64,000 bases of DNA from CAKVLS01 sp045534265 (GCA_045534265.1 JAZSJH010000005.1:226140-290139); one strand, 5' to 3'. Shown: positions 28,531-38,430, counted from the stretch's first letter. Program-made: numbers and translations. Notes: generated from the sequence alone by a model not told the origin.

Positions 28531-29847
28531 ATGGAAAAGAAATTTTATAAAATAAACACATATGGCTGTCAAATGAACATTCATGACAGCGAAAAACTAG
28601 CTGGAATGCTAGAAAAATTAGGTTATAAAGAAACACAAGATGATACTTTAGCTGATGTTATTGTATTTAATACCTGTTGCATAAGAGAAAGTGCCGAGCA
28701 AAAGATTTATGGTAATATTGGCGCTTTGAAAGGTATTAAGAAAAACAAAAAAGACCTTGTTATTGCAGTTTGTGGCTGTATGTCACAGCAAGATGGGGTT
28801 GCGGACAATATCAAAGCTAAGTTTCCTTTTGTAAATATTGTTTTTGGAACGCACAATGTCCATATGTTTGAAGAATACTTGAAAAAACATTTTGCTACCA
28901 AAAAGAAAGTTTATGATGTTTGGAAAAGCGAAGGACAAGTTGTCGAGAATATCCCAGCTTATAGAACTAGCGGCTACAATGCTTGGGTTAACATTATGTA
29001 CGGCTGTAACAACTTTTGTAGTTACTGCATAGTGCCATACGTTCGTGGTAGAGAAAGAAGCCGCAAAATGTGCGAAATACTTAAAGAAGTTCAAATGTTA
29101 GTTAATGAAGGCTACAAAACAATTACGCTTTTGGGGCAAAATGTAAACTCATACGGTAATGACTTTGATGACGATACAAATTTTGCAAAACTTCTTACTG
29201 AAATATGCAAAATCGAAGGTGACTTTAGACTAAAGTTTATGACTTCTCACCCAAAAGACTTAACTGACGAAGTAATAGAAGTTATCGCAAGAGAAGACAA
29301 AATCTCAAAGACTATTCATCTTCCGGTTCAATCAGGCTCAAACAGCATTCTTAAAGCTATGAACAGAAAGTATACTGTTGAGCATTACAAAGGTTTAATT
29401 GACAAAATCAAAGCCGCTATCCCTAATGTTTCGCTTACAACAGACCTTATAGTAGGTTTTCCGGGCGAGACTGAAGAAGACTTTGAAGCAACTCTTGACC
29501 TTGTTAGATATTGCAAGTATACAAGTCTATTTGGCTTTATGTATTCAAAAAGAAAAGGTACTGTAGCCGAAAAAATGGACGGGCATTTACCAATAGCTGT
29601 AAAAAGAGAAAGAGTAAACAAGCTACTTGCGCTTTCTAAAGAAATAGGAAAACAAGTAACTGAAAATATGATTGGAAAAACCTATGAAGTTTTGATGTAC
29701 AACGAAAAAGATAAACTTATAGGCAAGACCGAGTGTGGCAAAACAGTAGAAATAACAAACCTAGCTCAAGATATAAAAGCAGGCGAGTTTTATAATGTTT
29801 TGCTAGATGGATTCAAATCAAATAAACTATACGGAAAAATTATATAA
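28531..29847 (+). CDS. miaB: tRNA-2-methylthio-N6-dimethylallyladenosine synthase MiaB
   Basis: MiaB adds the methylthio group to i6A37 of tRNAs, the product of MiaA, whose gene lies 4.5 kb downstream in the same run. The 438 residues have the UPF0004 domain (NTYGCQMNIHDSEKLAG, FNTCCIRESAEQKIYGN, GCMSQQ), the radical-SAM motif GCNNFCSYCIVPYVRGRERSR (about 154-174) and a C-terminal TRAM domain. The promoter's -10 box ends only 6 bases before the ATG and no ribosome site exists, so a leaderless message is likely. mutS follows. Confidence 0.96.
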   Translation: MEKKFYKINTYGCQMNIHDSEKLAGMLEKLGYKETQDDTLADVIVFNTCCIRESAEQKIYGNIGALKGIKKNKKDLVIAVCGCMSQQDGVADNIKAKFPFVNIVFGTHNVHMFEEYLKKHFATKKKVYDVWKSEGQVVENIPAYRTSGYNAWVNIMYGCNNFCSYCIVPYVRGRERSRKMCEILKEVQMLVNEGYKTITLLGQNVNSYGNDFDDDTNFAKLLTEICKIEGDFRLKFMTSHPKDLTDEVIEVIAREDKISKTIHLPVQSGSNSILKAMNRKYTVEHYKGLIDKIKAAIPNVSLTTDLIVGFPGETEEDFEATLDLVRYCKYTSLFGFMYSKRKGTVAEKMDGHLPIAVKRERVNKLLALSKEIGKQVTENMIGKTYEVLMYNEKDKLIGKTECGKTVEITNLAQDIKAGEFYNVLLDGFKSNKLYGKII

Positions 29848-29860
29848 AGGAAGTAATTTT

Positions 29861-32437
29861 ATGGCATTATCACCAATGATGCAACAATATATGCAAATAA
29901 AAGAACAGTACAAAGATGCTATTGTTTTTTGCCGTTTGGGTGACTTTTATGAGATGTTTTTTGAAGATGCCGTAACTGCATCAAAAGTTTTGGATTTGAC
30001 GCTTACAGGCAGGGCTTGCGGACTTGAAGAGAGAGCACCTATGTGCGGTGTTCCATATCACGCAGCAGATACATATATCGCAAAACTTATCTCAGCCGGA
30101 TACAAAGTAGCAATTTATGAGCAAATCACCGAACCAAAACCCGGCAAAATGGTAGAAAGGGCTGTTGTTAGAGTAATTTCATCAGGTACTGTCATGGAAA
30201 ACGAACTACTTGACGAAAAGAAAAACAACTACATTGCATCAGTATACAAAGACAAAACCAGCATAGGTGTTGCTTACTGCGATATGACTACTGGTGAGTT
30301 TAAGGTTTGCGAATTTAGCACTGATAGCTTGCAAAATCTTAATGATATGCTAGTAAGAGTAAGACCTGCTGAGATTATTTGTAACTCAGAAATGGTAAAC
30401 TACACTCAAGAGTTGTCTTGCGTAAAGCTAAATATTATGCCAAGATTTAGCGTTTACCTTGACTATGAGTTTGAATACAAAAACGCCCTAGAAACAATCA
30501 AAACGCAATTTGGTTTTTCAACTATCAATGGTTTTGACTTTGACAAAATGGGCTTTGCTATATCAGCTAGCGGAGCGTTGATCAAATACCTTCTAGAAAC
30601 CCAAAAGAGAAGTCTAAATCACATCAACCGCATAATAACCGAAAAAAATAGTGATTATTTATACCTTGATATTACAAGTTGCAGAAACCTAGAAATCACA
30701 GAAACCATAAGAGACCAAAAAAAGCGTGGCTCTTTGCTTTGGCTATTGGATAATACAAAATGCAATATGGGTGCTCGTCTTATGCGTAATTGGGTGCTAA
30801 ATCCACTAAAAGATGAACTAGAGATAAACGGAAGACTAAACGCTGTAGAAGAATTGACCAAAGCACCTATTTTGCTTAATGATATAACAACCACTATATC
30901 TAAATTTGCAGATATAGAAAGACTTGCCGGCAAAATATCATACGGCAGCATTATGCCAAGAGACTGTTTGAGCCTAAAAAACTCTCTAAAAAATCTACCT
31001 GATCTTGCAAGTTTTACATCTAATCTAAAAGCACCTAAGCTTGCAAAATTATTTAAGGATATAACTAAACTTACAACCCTTACAAACTTTTTGGAAGAGT
31101 GTATCTCAGAAGATAGCCCAGCTATTATTTCAGGCGGCGGATTTATCAAAAAAGGCTTTAATAAAGATCTTGATGAGTACCGCAGCGTATCAACAGATGC
31201 GCAAGTTTGGCTTTCTAAACTAGAAGCGACCGAAAGAGAACAAACCGGCATCAAAAACCTAAAGATAGGTTACAATAGAGTTTTTGGCTACTATATCGAA
31301 GTAAACAAGTCTCAACAAGACTTAGTACCTTTTAGATATCAAAGAAAACAAACTATTGCCAATAACGAAAGATATATAACAGAAGAATTAAAGCAACTTG
31401 AAGAAAAAATACTAGGCGCTGACGAACTTGCAATTAAACTTGAACAAAAGATATTTGCCCAAGCAAAAGAGTATATGCAAACTCTAGTTCAAGATTTGCA
31501 AAAGGTAGCCGAAGATGTAGCAATACTTGACTGTATATGTTCGCTTGCTACTGTTGCTACAAAATATAATTACACCAAACCAGTAATAAACAGCAAAGTA
31601 AAATCTATCGAAATCAAAGATGGTAGACACCCTGTTGTTGAAGCGTTGCTAAAAGATGAGCAATTTGTACCAAACGACACCAGCCTTGATGGTGGAGAAA
31701 ATCGTACTATGATTATTACCGGCCCTAATATGGCAGGTAAGAGTACATATATGAGACAAGTTGCTATCATCACACTTCTTGCACATATTGGCAGTTTTGT
31801 TCCTGCATCAAGTGCAAGCATATGTCTTACTGACAGAATCTTTACCAGAATAGGTGCAACAGATGACCTAGCTTATGGTCAAAGTACCTTTATGGTTGAA
31901 ATGGTAGAAGTTGCAAATATCCTAAACAATGCAACAAAAAACAGCCTACTTATTCTAGACGAAGTAGGTAGAGGAACATCAACATTTGATGGACTATCTA
32001 TTGCGTGGGCTGTTCTTGAATATATAACAAAATATATAAAAGCAAAAACCCTTTTTGCTACACACTACCACGAAATGACCGACCTTGAAGGTCAACTAGA
32101 CGGGGTTAAAAACTATCGCATTTCTGTTAAAGAATTCAATAACTCAGTTATTTTCTTGCGCAAAATTGTAAGGGGTGGAGCAAACAAGAGTTTTGGTATA
32201 GAAGTTGCAGGACTTGCAGGCATCAACAAAGATGTCATCACTAGAGCAAAAGAAATTTTGCATACTCTTGAAGAAAAAGAACTTTCTTCTTCAAATCTAG
32301 TTCCACAAGCAACTCAATTTGACAAAATTATCGACAACGAAATTGTCGCTAAACTTAAAAACATAGATATGAATAGAATTTCACCAATGGTGGCTTTTGA
32401 ACTATTAAATGAACTTGTAGAAAAAGCAAAGGAGTAA
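29861..32437 (+). CDS. mutS: DNA mismatch repair protein MutS
   Basis: MutS recognises mismatches and recruits MutL. The frame opens at 29807 inside miaB, but AAAGGAAG places the start at ATG 29861, giving 858 residues. The mismatch-binding FYEMFFEDA (the Phe-x-Glu motif) lies near residue 30. The ATPase domain shows Walker A GPNMAGKST (about 620), LILDEVGRGTSTFDG and ATHYHEM. A C-terminal dimerisation tail is present. It sits 14 bases after miaB and two bases before mutL. Confidence 0.98.
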   Translation: MALSPMMQQYMQIKEQYKDAIVFCRLGDFYEMFFEDAVTASKVLDLTLTGRACGLEERAPMCGVPYHAADTYIAKLISAGYKVAIYEQITEPKPGKMVERAVVRVISSGTVMENELLDEKKNNYIASVYKDKTSIGVAYCDMTTGEFKVCEFSTDSLQNLNDMLVRVRPAEIICNSEMVNYTQELSCVKLNIMPRFSVYLDYEFEYKNALETIKTQFGFSTINGFDFDKMGFAISASGALIKYLLETQKRSLNHINRIITEKNSDYLYLDITSCRNLEITETIRDQKKRGSLLWLLDNTKCNMGARLMRNWVLNPLKDELEINGRLNAVEELTKAPILLNDITTTISKFADIERLAGKISYGSIMPRDCLSLKNSLKNLPDLASFTSNLKAPKLAKLFKDITKLTTLTNFLEECISEDSPAIISGGGFIKKGFNKDLDEYRSVSTDAQVWLSKLEATEREQTGIKNLKIGYNRVFGYYIEVNKSQQDLVPFRYQRKQTIANNERYITEELKQLEEKILGADELAIKLEQKIFAQAKEYMQTLVQDLQKVAEDVAILDCICSLATVATKYNYTKPVINSKVKSIEIKDGRHPVVEALLKDEQFVPNDTSLDGGENRTMIITGPNMAGKSTYMRQVAIITLLAHIGSFVPASSASICLTDRIFTRIGATDDLAYGQSTFMVEMVEVANILNNATKNSLLILDEVGRGTSTFDGLSIAWAVLEYITKYIKAKTLFATHYHEMTDLEGQLDGVKNYRISVKEFNNSVIFLRKIVRGGANKSFGIEVAGLAGINKDVITRAKEILHTLEEKELSSSNLVPQATQFDKIIDNEIVAKLKNIDMNRISPMVAFELLNELVEKAKE

Positions 32438-32438
32438 T

Positions 32439-34364
32439 ATGTCAAAGATTAACGTTTTAGATAGTTCTGTATTTAACAGAATCGCCGCAGGCGAAGTGGT
32501 CGAAAGACCTGCTTCTATCGTAAAAGAACTTGTAGAAAACAGCTTAGACGCTGGGGCTAAACATATTGTCATTGAAATAACCCAAGGCGGAACGCAAATG
32601 ATAAAAATAAGTGACGATGGACACGGCATTGCTTATGACGATTTAAGCAAAGCCTTTTTGCCACACGCAACTAGCAAAATCAAATGCGTTGACGACCTAA
32701 ACAATATAGCTACTTTAGGTTTTAGGGGTGAGGCTCTTGCAAGTATAGCATCAGTTTCTCAAACTACTATTTTATCAAAACCAAAAGACGCAACAATTGG
32801 TGGTGAAATTTCAGCAAATGGCGGTAAAATTGGTCTTCCTAAAGAAGCAGGCTGTCCAGATGGTACTTTTATTACCGTAAACAATTTGTTTTATAATACT
32901 CCTGTTAGAGCCAAATTTTTGAAAAGCAACAGGGTAGAAGAAGGCGCAATAACAAACCTAATTGCTAGATTTATCTTAGCCAATCCAAATATTGCGTTCA
33001 AATATGTTGCTGACGGCAAGACCATTTACCAAACACAAGGACTAGACCTTACAGAAGGAATTTTTGTTGTTTACTCTAAAGAAGCCGTTAACAATATAAT
33101 CGAAATTAATTATAACTCAAACGATATTTCACTTACAGGTTTTGTAGGAAATCCTTTATACGTAAAGCCAAACAAGACCTACCAAACACTTATCATCAAC
33201 GGCAGATATGTTGTAAACAATTTAGTTTCAACAGCGGTATACAATGCCTTTGAAAACTATATGATGAAAGGAAAATTCCCATTCTTTGTTTTGCATCTTA
33301 ATATGCCTTACGAAGAAGTTGACGTTAACGTCCACCCAAATAAGCTTGATGTTAGATTCCAAAACACAAACAAAATATACGCAATTATCAATAACGCCGT
33401 AGCCGAAGCACTTCTAAACTCAAACAAAACTTTTAGCGGTAGCGAAATTGCTCAAGAAAAACTTGATGAAATAATCTTGGAAACAACTGACGAAAAACCT
33501 GTTGAACTTCCAAAAGTTACTGGCTTTAGTTTTGGAGATAAAAAGCCAGAAGAGCCTAAAATTTACGAAACAACAAATATTGAAGAAACTAAAAAACAAG
33601 ATAGTTCTCAAGATTTTATTTCTGCGATAAAAACAGCAACTATTTATAATAGCAAAAGTTTTGGAGATAGCTTATCTAGCGAGTCTACACTAAAGAGTGA
33701 TGATTCAATATTCTTTGACACACTAGTCAAAGTAAAATCCGACAAAGAAGAAAAAGTCGAAACAAAACAAGAAGACTTGTTTTTTGATAAGGACACAACT
33801 AGCAAAATTATCGGCAAAGTCTTCAATACCTATATTATTATCGAAAAGGGCAGCGAAGTTTACTTTATAGATCAACACGCCGCTCACGAAAGACTTTTGT
33901 ATGACAAATTCACTCAAAGTTTTGAAGAACAAAAAGGGCTTTCTCAAGCTTTGCTAGTACCATATGTATTCAAAGTAAACTCTCTAGAAAACAATTTACT
34001 TTTGGAAAATTTAGGTATATTTAGCGAACTTGGCTTTGAAATAGAAGAGTTTGGTGCTCAAACATTTAAGATAAATGCCGTTCCAAATCTGCTTCAAAAC
34101 ATCAATCTAAAAGAATATGTTGATGACCTTTTGAAAAATATAAATAAAATTTCAAAAACAAATCAAAACACAAAGCATATGCTAGCAACTAAGGCGTGCA
34201 AAGCCGCTGTAAAGGCTGGTATGGATCTAAACGAACTTGAGATTAATGAGCTTATGGCTAAGATTCTAGCCCAAAAGACAACTTTGTTATGCCCACACGG
34301 CAGACCAATTTGTGTTAAGTTTGATAGGTCAGATATAGATAAATGGTTCAAAAGGATACTTTAA
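32439..34364 (+). CDS. mutL: DNA mismatch repair protein MutL
   Basis: MutL couples mismatch recognition to strand incision. The N-terminal GHKL ATPase is complete (GEVVERPASIVKELVENSLDAGA; DDGHGI; GFRGEALASI). A variable linker (about 330-440) follows. The C-terminal domain has DQHAAHERLLYDKF, matching the endonuclease motif DQHA-x2-E-x4-E in its first part; the Gram-positive MutL enzymes nick DNA themselves. C-terminal CPHGRP supports the metal-binding endonuclease type. 641 residues. The mutS stop and mutL start nearly touch; miaA overlaps its end. Confidence 0.97.
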   Translation: MSKINVLDSSVFNRIAAGEVVERPASIVKELVENSLDAGAKHIVIEITQGGTQMIKISDDGHGIAYDDLSKAFLPHATSKIKCVDDLNNIATLGFRGEALASIASVSQTTILSKPKDATIGGEISANGGKIGLPKEAGCPDGTFITVNNLFYNTPVRAKFLKSNRVEEGAITNLIARFILANPNIAFKYVADGKTIYQTQGLDLTEGIFVVYSKEAVNNIIEINYNSNDISLTGFVGNPLYVKPNKTYQTLIINGRYVVNNLVSTAVYNAFENYMMKGKFPFFVLHLNMPYEEVDVNVHPNKLDVRFQNTNKIYAIINNAVAEALLNSNKTFSGSEIAQEKLDEIILETTDEKPVELPKVTGFSFGDKKPEEPKIYETTNIEETKKQDSSQDFISAIKTATIYNSKSFGDSLSSESTLKSDDSIFFDTLVKVKSDKEEKVETKQEDLFFDKDTTSKIIGKVFNTYIIIEKGSEVYFIDQHAAHERLLYDKFTQSFEEQKGLSQALLVPYVFKVNSLENNLLLENLGIFSELGFEIEEFGAQTFKINAVPNLLQNINLKEYVDDLLKNINKISKTNQNTKHMLATKACKAAVKAGMDLNELEINELMAKILAQKTTLLCPHGRPICVKFDRSDIDKWFKRIL

Positions 34365-35293
34365 TGAAACAAAATTTAGTAATCATTGCAGGACCAACCG
34401 CTAGCGGAAAAACTGCAATTGGTATAGAAATTGCAAAGATGTTTAATGGCGAAATTATTTCTGCAGATTCTATGCAAATCTACAAACAACTAAATATCAA
34501 TACCGCAAAAGCAACAGCAGACGAACAAAGGCAAGTTCCGCATCATCTAATTGATATTGTCGAGCCAAACCAAGAGTTTTCTGTTACAGACTTTGTAGAA
34601 AAAGCAACCGCTGCAATTAATGATATTACAAGTCGTGGTAAACTACCTGTCATTGTTGGTGGTACAGGTATGTATATCAAATCTTTGCTATACCCATATA
34701 GTTTCGGCAATAGCCAAAAAGACGAAGCTATAAGAGATAAGTACAAAAAATATCTAGAAGAAAATGGCGTTGATGTTCTTCATAAGTTATTGCAAGATAT
34801 CGACCCTGTGAGTGCAAAAGAAATACACAAAAATAATACAAAGCGTGTTATAAGGGCTCTTGAAATATATGATTTGACCGGCAAGCCGAAGTCTGAGCAA
34901 AAAGATACCTGCGTTGAATCTCCATACAATCCAATACTTATAGTTCTTGATGTCCCAAGAGAAACTTTGTATGACAGAATAAATAAAAGAGTTGACAAAA
35001 TGATAGAAAATGGCGGTGTAGAAGAAGCTAGATTTGTATACAACAACCTACAGCTTTTGCCAAATGCCCAATGCTTACAAGCTATAGGTTACAAAGAGTT
35101 TTTGCCATATCTTAAGGGCGAGAAACTACTTCTTGAAGCAAAAGAAGATTTAGCCCAGGCTACAAGACATTATGCAAAAAGACAGCTTACATATTTTAGA
35201 AGTTTTGAAGATGCTGTATGGCTAAATCCGCTAACTCAAAAAGACCAAATTATATCTTTGATAAAGGATAAACTAAACAATGATAATAAATGA
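34364..35293 (+). CDS. miaA: tRNA dimethylallyltransferase MiaA
   Basis: MiaA attaches a dimethylallyl group to A37 of tRNAs that read UNN codons; MiaB then methylthiolates it. The start at 34364 shares its A with the mutL stop (TAATG). The 309 residues have the P-loop GPTASGKT (about 10-17), the substrate Asp in ISADSMQIYKQLNINTAK, VGGTGMYIKSLLYPY and the C-terminal QAIGYKEFLPYL and TRHYAKRQLTYFR. The next gene overlaps its end by 14 bases. In many Firmicutes hfq follows miaA; here it does not. Confidence 0.97.
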   Translation: MKQNLVIIAGPTASGKTAIGIEIAKMFNGEIISADSMQIYKQLNINTAKATADEQRQVPHHLIDIVEPNQEFSVTDFVEKATAAINDITSRGKLPVIVGGTGMYIKSLLYPYSFGNSQKDEAIRDKYKKYLEENGVDVLHKLLQDIDPVSAKEIHKNNTKRVIRALEIYDLTGKPKSEQKDTCVESPYNPILIVLDVPRETLYDRINKRVDKMIENGGVEEARFVYNNLQLLPNAQCLQAIGYKEFLPYLKGEKLLLEAKEDLAQATRHYAKRQLTYFRSFEDAVWLNPLTQKDQIISLIKDKLNNDNK

Positions 35294-36509
35294 TAAAATA
35301 ATCAAAGCAGAGCAAAATTTAACAAGACAATTTGCCGAACTTGAAGAAATAGCTTTATACAATCAAAACAAAGTAATCAATGCCTTCAAAGAGCACAACA
35401 TAGCCCTAAGACATTTTGTAGGATCATCTGGCTATGGCTATGATGATGTCGGCAGAGACACTTTGGCCAAGGTTTTTGCTACCGCTATGGGAGCTGAGCA
35501 AGCAATTGTTTCTCCTTATATGGCTGGAGCATCTCACGCCCTAAAAATCGCATTATACGGGCTTTTAAGACCAAATGACACACTACTTTCTATCACAGGA
35601 AAACCTTATGACACACTAGACGAAGTTATCTGGGGTGAGGGTATAGGTAGTCTAAAGGATTTTGGCGTAAACTATAAACAAATAGACCTTGATGACGATG
35701 GCGAATTTGACCTTGCTGCTATCGAAACTGAGCTTAAAAAACAACCAAAAGTTGTATATTTCCAAAGATCACGTGGTTATTCTTCAAGGGACTCTTTATC
35801 TGTCGAAAAAATAGCTGAAATTATTGCTTTTGTTCGCAAATTTTCAAAAGATAGTTTTATATTCGTAGACAACTGCTACTGCGAATTTGTAGAAAAACAA
35901 GAACCAACTGATGTTGGCGCTGATGTAATTGTAGGCTCACTTATGAAAAACCCAGGCGGTGGAATTGTTCCTAATGGAGCGTATATCGCCGGAACTGAAA
36001 GAGCAATAGACCAAATCGCAGGCTCATTTACAAGTCCATCAATCAAACTTGAAGTATGCTCTTTCGAACAAGGCTATAGATTGTTTTATCAAGGACTATT
36101 TATGGGACCACATACAACTTTGCAAGCGCTAAAAAGCTCTATGCTATTTGGCAAAGTTTTGGGCGATATGGGCTTTGAAACATTACCAAAACCAGGTGCA
36201 AAACTTAACGATATAACAAGAAGTATTATCCTAAATAGTAAAGAAAATATGGTTGCTTTCTGCTCAGCTATTCAACACGCATCTCCAGTAGATAGCTTTG
36301 TAGACCCAATCCCATATCCAATGCCAGGCTATACAAGTGATGTTGTTATGGCTGCCGGTGCTTTTGTTCAAGGCTCATCTATAGAGCTATCTTGTGATGG
36401 TCCAATTAAACCACCATATACTATCTATATGCAGGGCGGACTTACATACGAACACTGCAAACTTGCTCTAAACGAATGTTTAGCTGAGCTTGAAAAAATG
36501 TCAAAATAG
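35280..36509 (+). CDS. PLP enzyme of the methionine gamma-lyase/'aluminium resistance' family
   Basis: A 409-residue fold-type I PLP protein of the family often labelled aluminium resistance protein or YnbB. Signatures include HFVGSSGYGYDDVGRDTLAKVFA, AIVSPYMAGASHAL and FVDNCYCEFVE; the PLP lysine is expected in GSLMKNPGGGIVPNGAYIAG. Related enzymes of sulfur amino acid metabolism suggest a C-S lyase, but substrate and role are unproven. It overlaps miaA by 14 bases, so it is cotranscribed with mutSL-miaA. This location near miaA and lexA is conserved in many Firmicutes (ynbB of Bacillus). Confidence 0.85.
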   Translation: MIINDKIIKAEQNLTRQFAELEEIALYNQNKVINAFKEHNIALRHFVGSSGYGYDDVGRDTLAKVFATAMGAEQAIVSPYMAGASHALKIALYGLLRPNDTLLSITGKPYDTLDEVIWGEGIGSLKDFGVNYKQIDLDDDGEFDLAAIETELKKQPKVVYFQRSRGYSSRDSLSVEKIAEIIAFVRKFSKDSFIFVDNCYCEFVEKQEPTDVGADVIVGSLMKNPGGGIVPNGAYIAGTERAIDQIAGSFTSPSIKLEVCSFEQGYRLFYQGLFMGPHTTLQALKSSMLFGKVLGDMGFETLPKPGAKLNDITRSIILNSKENMVAFCSAIQHASPVDSFVDPIPYPMPGYTSDVVMAAGAFVQGSSIELSCDGPIKPPYTIYMQGGLTYEHCKLALNECLAELEKMSK

Positions 36510-36554
36510 TTATCAATTTTAACTAAAATAAATAACAAATAGTATTAAAATTAT

Positions 36555-36592
36555 AATAAAAAAAAGACCTAAGCAAATTAGGTCTTTTTTGT
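36555..36592. terminator. Bidirectional terminator between the PLP gene and lexA
   Basis: AAAAAAGACCTAA pairs with TTAGGTCTTTTTT around GCAA. A-runs on one side and T-runs on the other let it serve both the plus-strand operon and lexA on the minus strand. Confidence 0.88.
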
Positions 36593-36635
36593 TGCAAAAT
36601 CGCTATAACCCGCATAAATAGGGCATATTTTTGAA

Positions 36636-36649
36636 TAGTACTATGCAAA
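36636..36649 (+). repeat. TAGTACTATGCAAA dispersed repeat
   Basis: One full 14-base copy, between the terminator and the lexA stop. Read on the minus strand, its GCATA can pair with TATGC 14 bases on. See the repeat finding for all copies. Confidence 0.6.
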
Positions 36650-36653
36650 CTTT

Positions 36654-37274
36654 TTAGATTTGTTGCCTTATAAGTCCTATTACTTTTCCAAGGATTACAA
36701 CTTCAGTTGAATATATAGGCTCAAAAGCATCATTTTCGGGTTGAAGGCGTATTCTTGTAGGTTCTTTATAATATCTTTTTACGGTAGCACTGCCGTTAAT
36801 CATAGCAACAACAATGTCACCATTATTTGCAACCTGTTGCTTTTTTACAACAACTTTGTCTCCACTAAATATACCGGCATTGATCATACTTTCGCCTTTG
36901 ATAGTTAGCATAAATAGGTCAGATGTACCAAAAAGATTGTTTGATATTTCATACACTTCATCATAATTTTCAAAAGCCATAATAGGATTACCTGCCGCTA
37001 CATCACCAAGCAGCGGTATTGTCCTAGAGTTATTACTAACTTTTGCTATTTTTTCTTCAAAAGTTTCTACAAGCTCAATTGTTCTATTTTTGTTATTAGC
37101 TTTGCGTATTTTGCCTTGCTGTTGCAGTTTGTCTAGGTAGTAAAATATAGTAGATGATGACTTAACACCCATTATACTACAAAGTTCTCTTACTGTAGGT
37201 GGATAGCCATTTTTATCTATAAAGCTTTTTATTTCATTGTATAATTTTGATAAGGTTAATTCTAGTTTTGACAT
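36654..37274 (-). CDS. lexA: LexA repressor
   Basis: LexA represses SOS genes and cuts itself when RecA filaments form. The 206 residues have the N-terminal winged helix (LYNEIKSFIDKNGYPPTVREL; KSSSTIFYYLDKL) and the S24 peptidase domain. The cleavage site is A94-G95 in VAAGNP; the nucleophile is S129 in GESM and the general base K166 in TVKRYY. A GGGAG ribosome site precedes the ATG. I found no recognisable SOS box in front of lexA, recA or ruvC in this window, so the operator here may differ from the Bacillus one. Confidence 0.96.
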   Translation of the reverse strand: MSKLELTLSKLYNEIKSFIDKNGYPPTVRELCSIMGVKSSSTIFYYLDKLQQQGKIRKANNKNRTIELVETFEEKIAKVSNNSRTIPLLGDVAAGNPIMAFENYDEVYEISNNLFGTSDLFMLTIKGESMINAGIFSGDKVVVKKQQVANNGDIVVAMINGSATVKRYYKEPTRIRLQPENDAFEPIYSTEVVILGKVIGLIRQQI

Positions 37275-37344
37275 AATAAAATTCTCCCTAACATAATTTT
37301 ACATCACAAAAAAGCTATATGCAAATTTCACTGCCATTTTTTGC

Positions 37345-37372
37345 AAAAAAAAGCACTAATTTATTTTAGTGC
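37345..37372 (-). terminator. Terminator of the recombinase gene
   Basis: On the minus strand GCACTAA pairs with TTAGTGC and is followed by eight T. It lies between the recombinase gene and lexA. Confidence 0.85.
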
Positions 37373-37377
37373 GATTT

Positions 37378-38430
37378 TTATTCATCTCTTAGTTTTACGA
37401 CATTAGCAACAGATCTTCTTGCGTCTTCCGTAATTGCCGCATAATGTTTTTTGGTTGTATTAACGTCTTTATGTCCCAAAACATCAGCTACGATATAGAT
37501 ATCTTGCGTTTCTCTATATAAATTTGTGCCGTATGTACTACGAAGTTTGTGCGGGGTGATTTTCTTTAGTGGAGTTACAACAGAGCTATATTTTTTTACA
37601 AGTTTTTCTACCGCTCTTACACCAATTCTTTTGTTTTGAAGTGACAAGAAAAGAGCTGGCTCATCTTTTGGAGTTTTCTTGTTATTGTTTCGTTCTTCTA
37701 TGTATTGAATAAGTGCTTTGCGGACTTCTTCAGAAAAATATAGTACTACTTGATTTCCGCCTTTACGGGTGATTTTGAAGCCATTTATAGAAAAATCAAT
37801 ATCTTCTATATTTAGTCCAACAAGCTCGCTTATACGTATTCCTGTGCCCAAAAATAGGGTAAGTATAGCAACATCTCTAACTTTTGTGTGCTTATTAAAA
37901 CTTTGTTGGTTTTTGGTAAGTAAATCTGGATTTTCTGCTTGATTGATAAGCTTTACAACTTCATCAATCTCTAGTCTAATAATTTCCTTTTCGTGTAGTT
38001 TTGGCATTTCAATTTTTACCGAAACATCAGACTCTAACTTTTCTTTTTTGAAAAAGTATTTTAGCATTGACCTTACAGCAGATAGTTTTCTTGCTTTTGC
38101 TTTTTCGTTATTGTTATAAACTTTACCGTTGTGTTTATAATAATTAAGATAACTTAGGTATCTTTCCAAAATTGTCGCTGTTATTCTATTTAGATCGGCA
38201 AAATTAAGGTCTGTTACTTTTTTGCCTTCAAATTGTGGAATTTCTGTAGTTAGATATTCAAAAAAAATCTTCAAATCCAAAGCATAATTTAGTCTAGTAA
38301 GCGGGGTAGTGCGACTTTCTATTCCTATAAAATAGTCTAAACAAAAATCAGGAAGCTTTTTCAAAAGTTCCCTAAGCTTAAGATTATTTGCATTATTTCT
38401 ATCTACAAAATAATTCCCTGTTTTTTCCAT
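37378..38430 (-). CDS. Tyrosine recombinase, XerS-like
   Basis: A 350-residue tyrosine recombinase with all catalytic residues: R199 (GTGIRISEL), K223 (TRKGGN), H294 and R297 (HKLRST), H320 (LGHKD) and Y330 (KHYAAI). The N-terminal SAM-like core-binding domain is longer than in XerC/XerD and begins LPDFCLDYFIGIESRTTPLT, resembling the single-Xer systems (XerS type) of some Firmicutes. There is no excisionase, phage gene or att repeat nearby, and it sits beside lexA, so a chromosome-dimer or other housekeeping role is more likely than integration. The specific role is inferred. Confidence 0.85.
   Translation of the reverse strand: MEKTGNYFVDRNNANNLKLRELLKKLPDFCLDYFIGIESRTTPLTRLNYALDLKIFFEYLTTEIPQFEGKKVTDLNFADLNRITATILERYLSYLNYYKHNGKVYNNNEKAKARKLSAVRSMLKYFFKKEKLESDVSVKIEMPKLHEKEIIRLEIDEVVKLINQAENPDLLTKNQQSFNKHTKVRDVAILTLFLGTGIRISELVGLNIEDIDFSINGFKITRKGGNQVVLYFSEEVRKALIQYIEERNNNKKTPKDEPALFLSLQNKRIGVRAVEKLVKKYSSVVTPLKKITPHKLRSTYGTNLYRETQDIYIVADVLGHKDVNTTKKHYAAITEDARRSVANVVKLRDE

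Noticed and set aside
30655..31254. 199-codon minus-strand frame inside mutS
   Set aside because: Longest antisense frame of the window, but fully inside mutS, without ribosome site, and its composition is that of a complemented coding strand.
36600..37340. SOS operators in front of lexA, recA and ruvC
   Set aside because: I looked for GAAC-N4-GTTC and near variants upstream of these genes and saw none. A different operator may exist, but I cannot name one.
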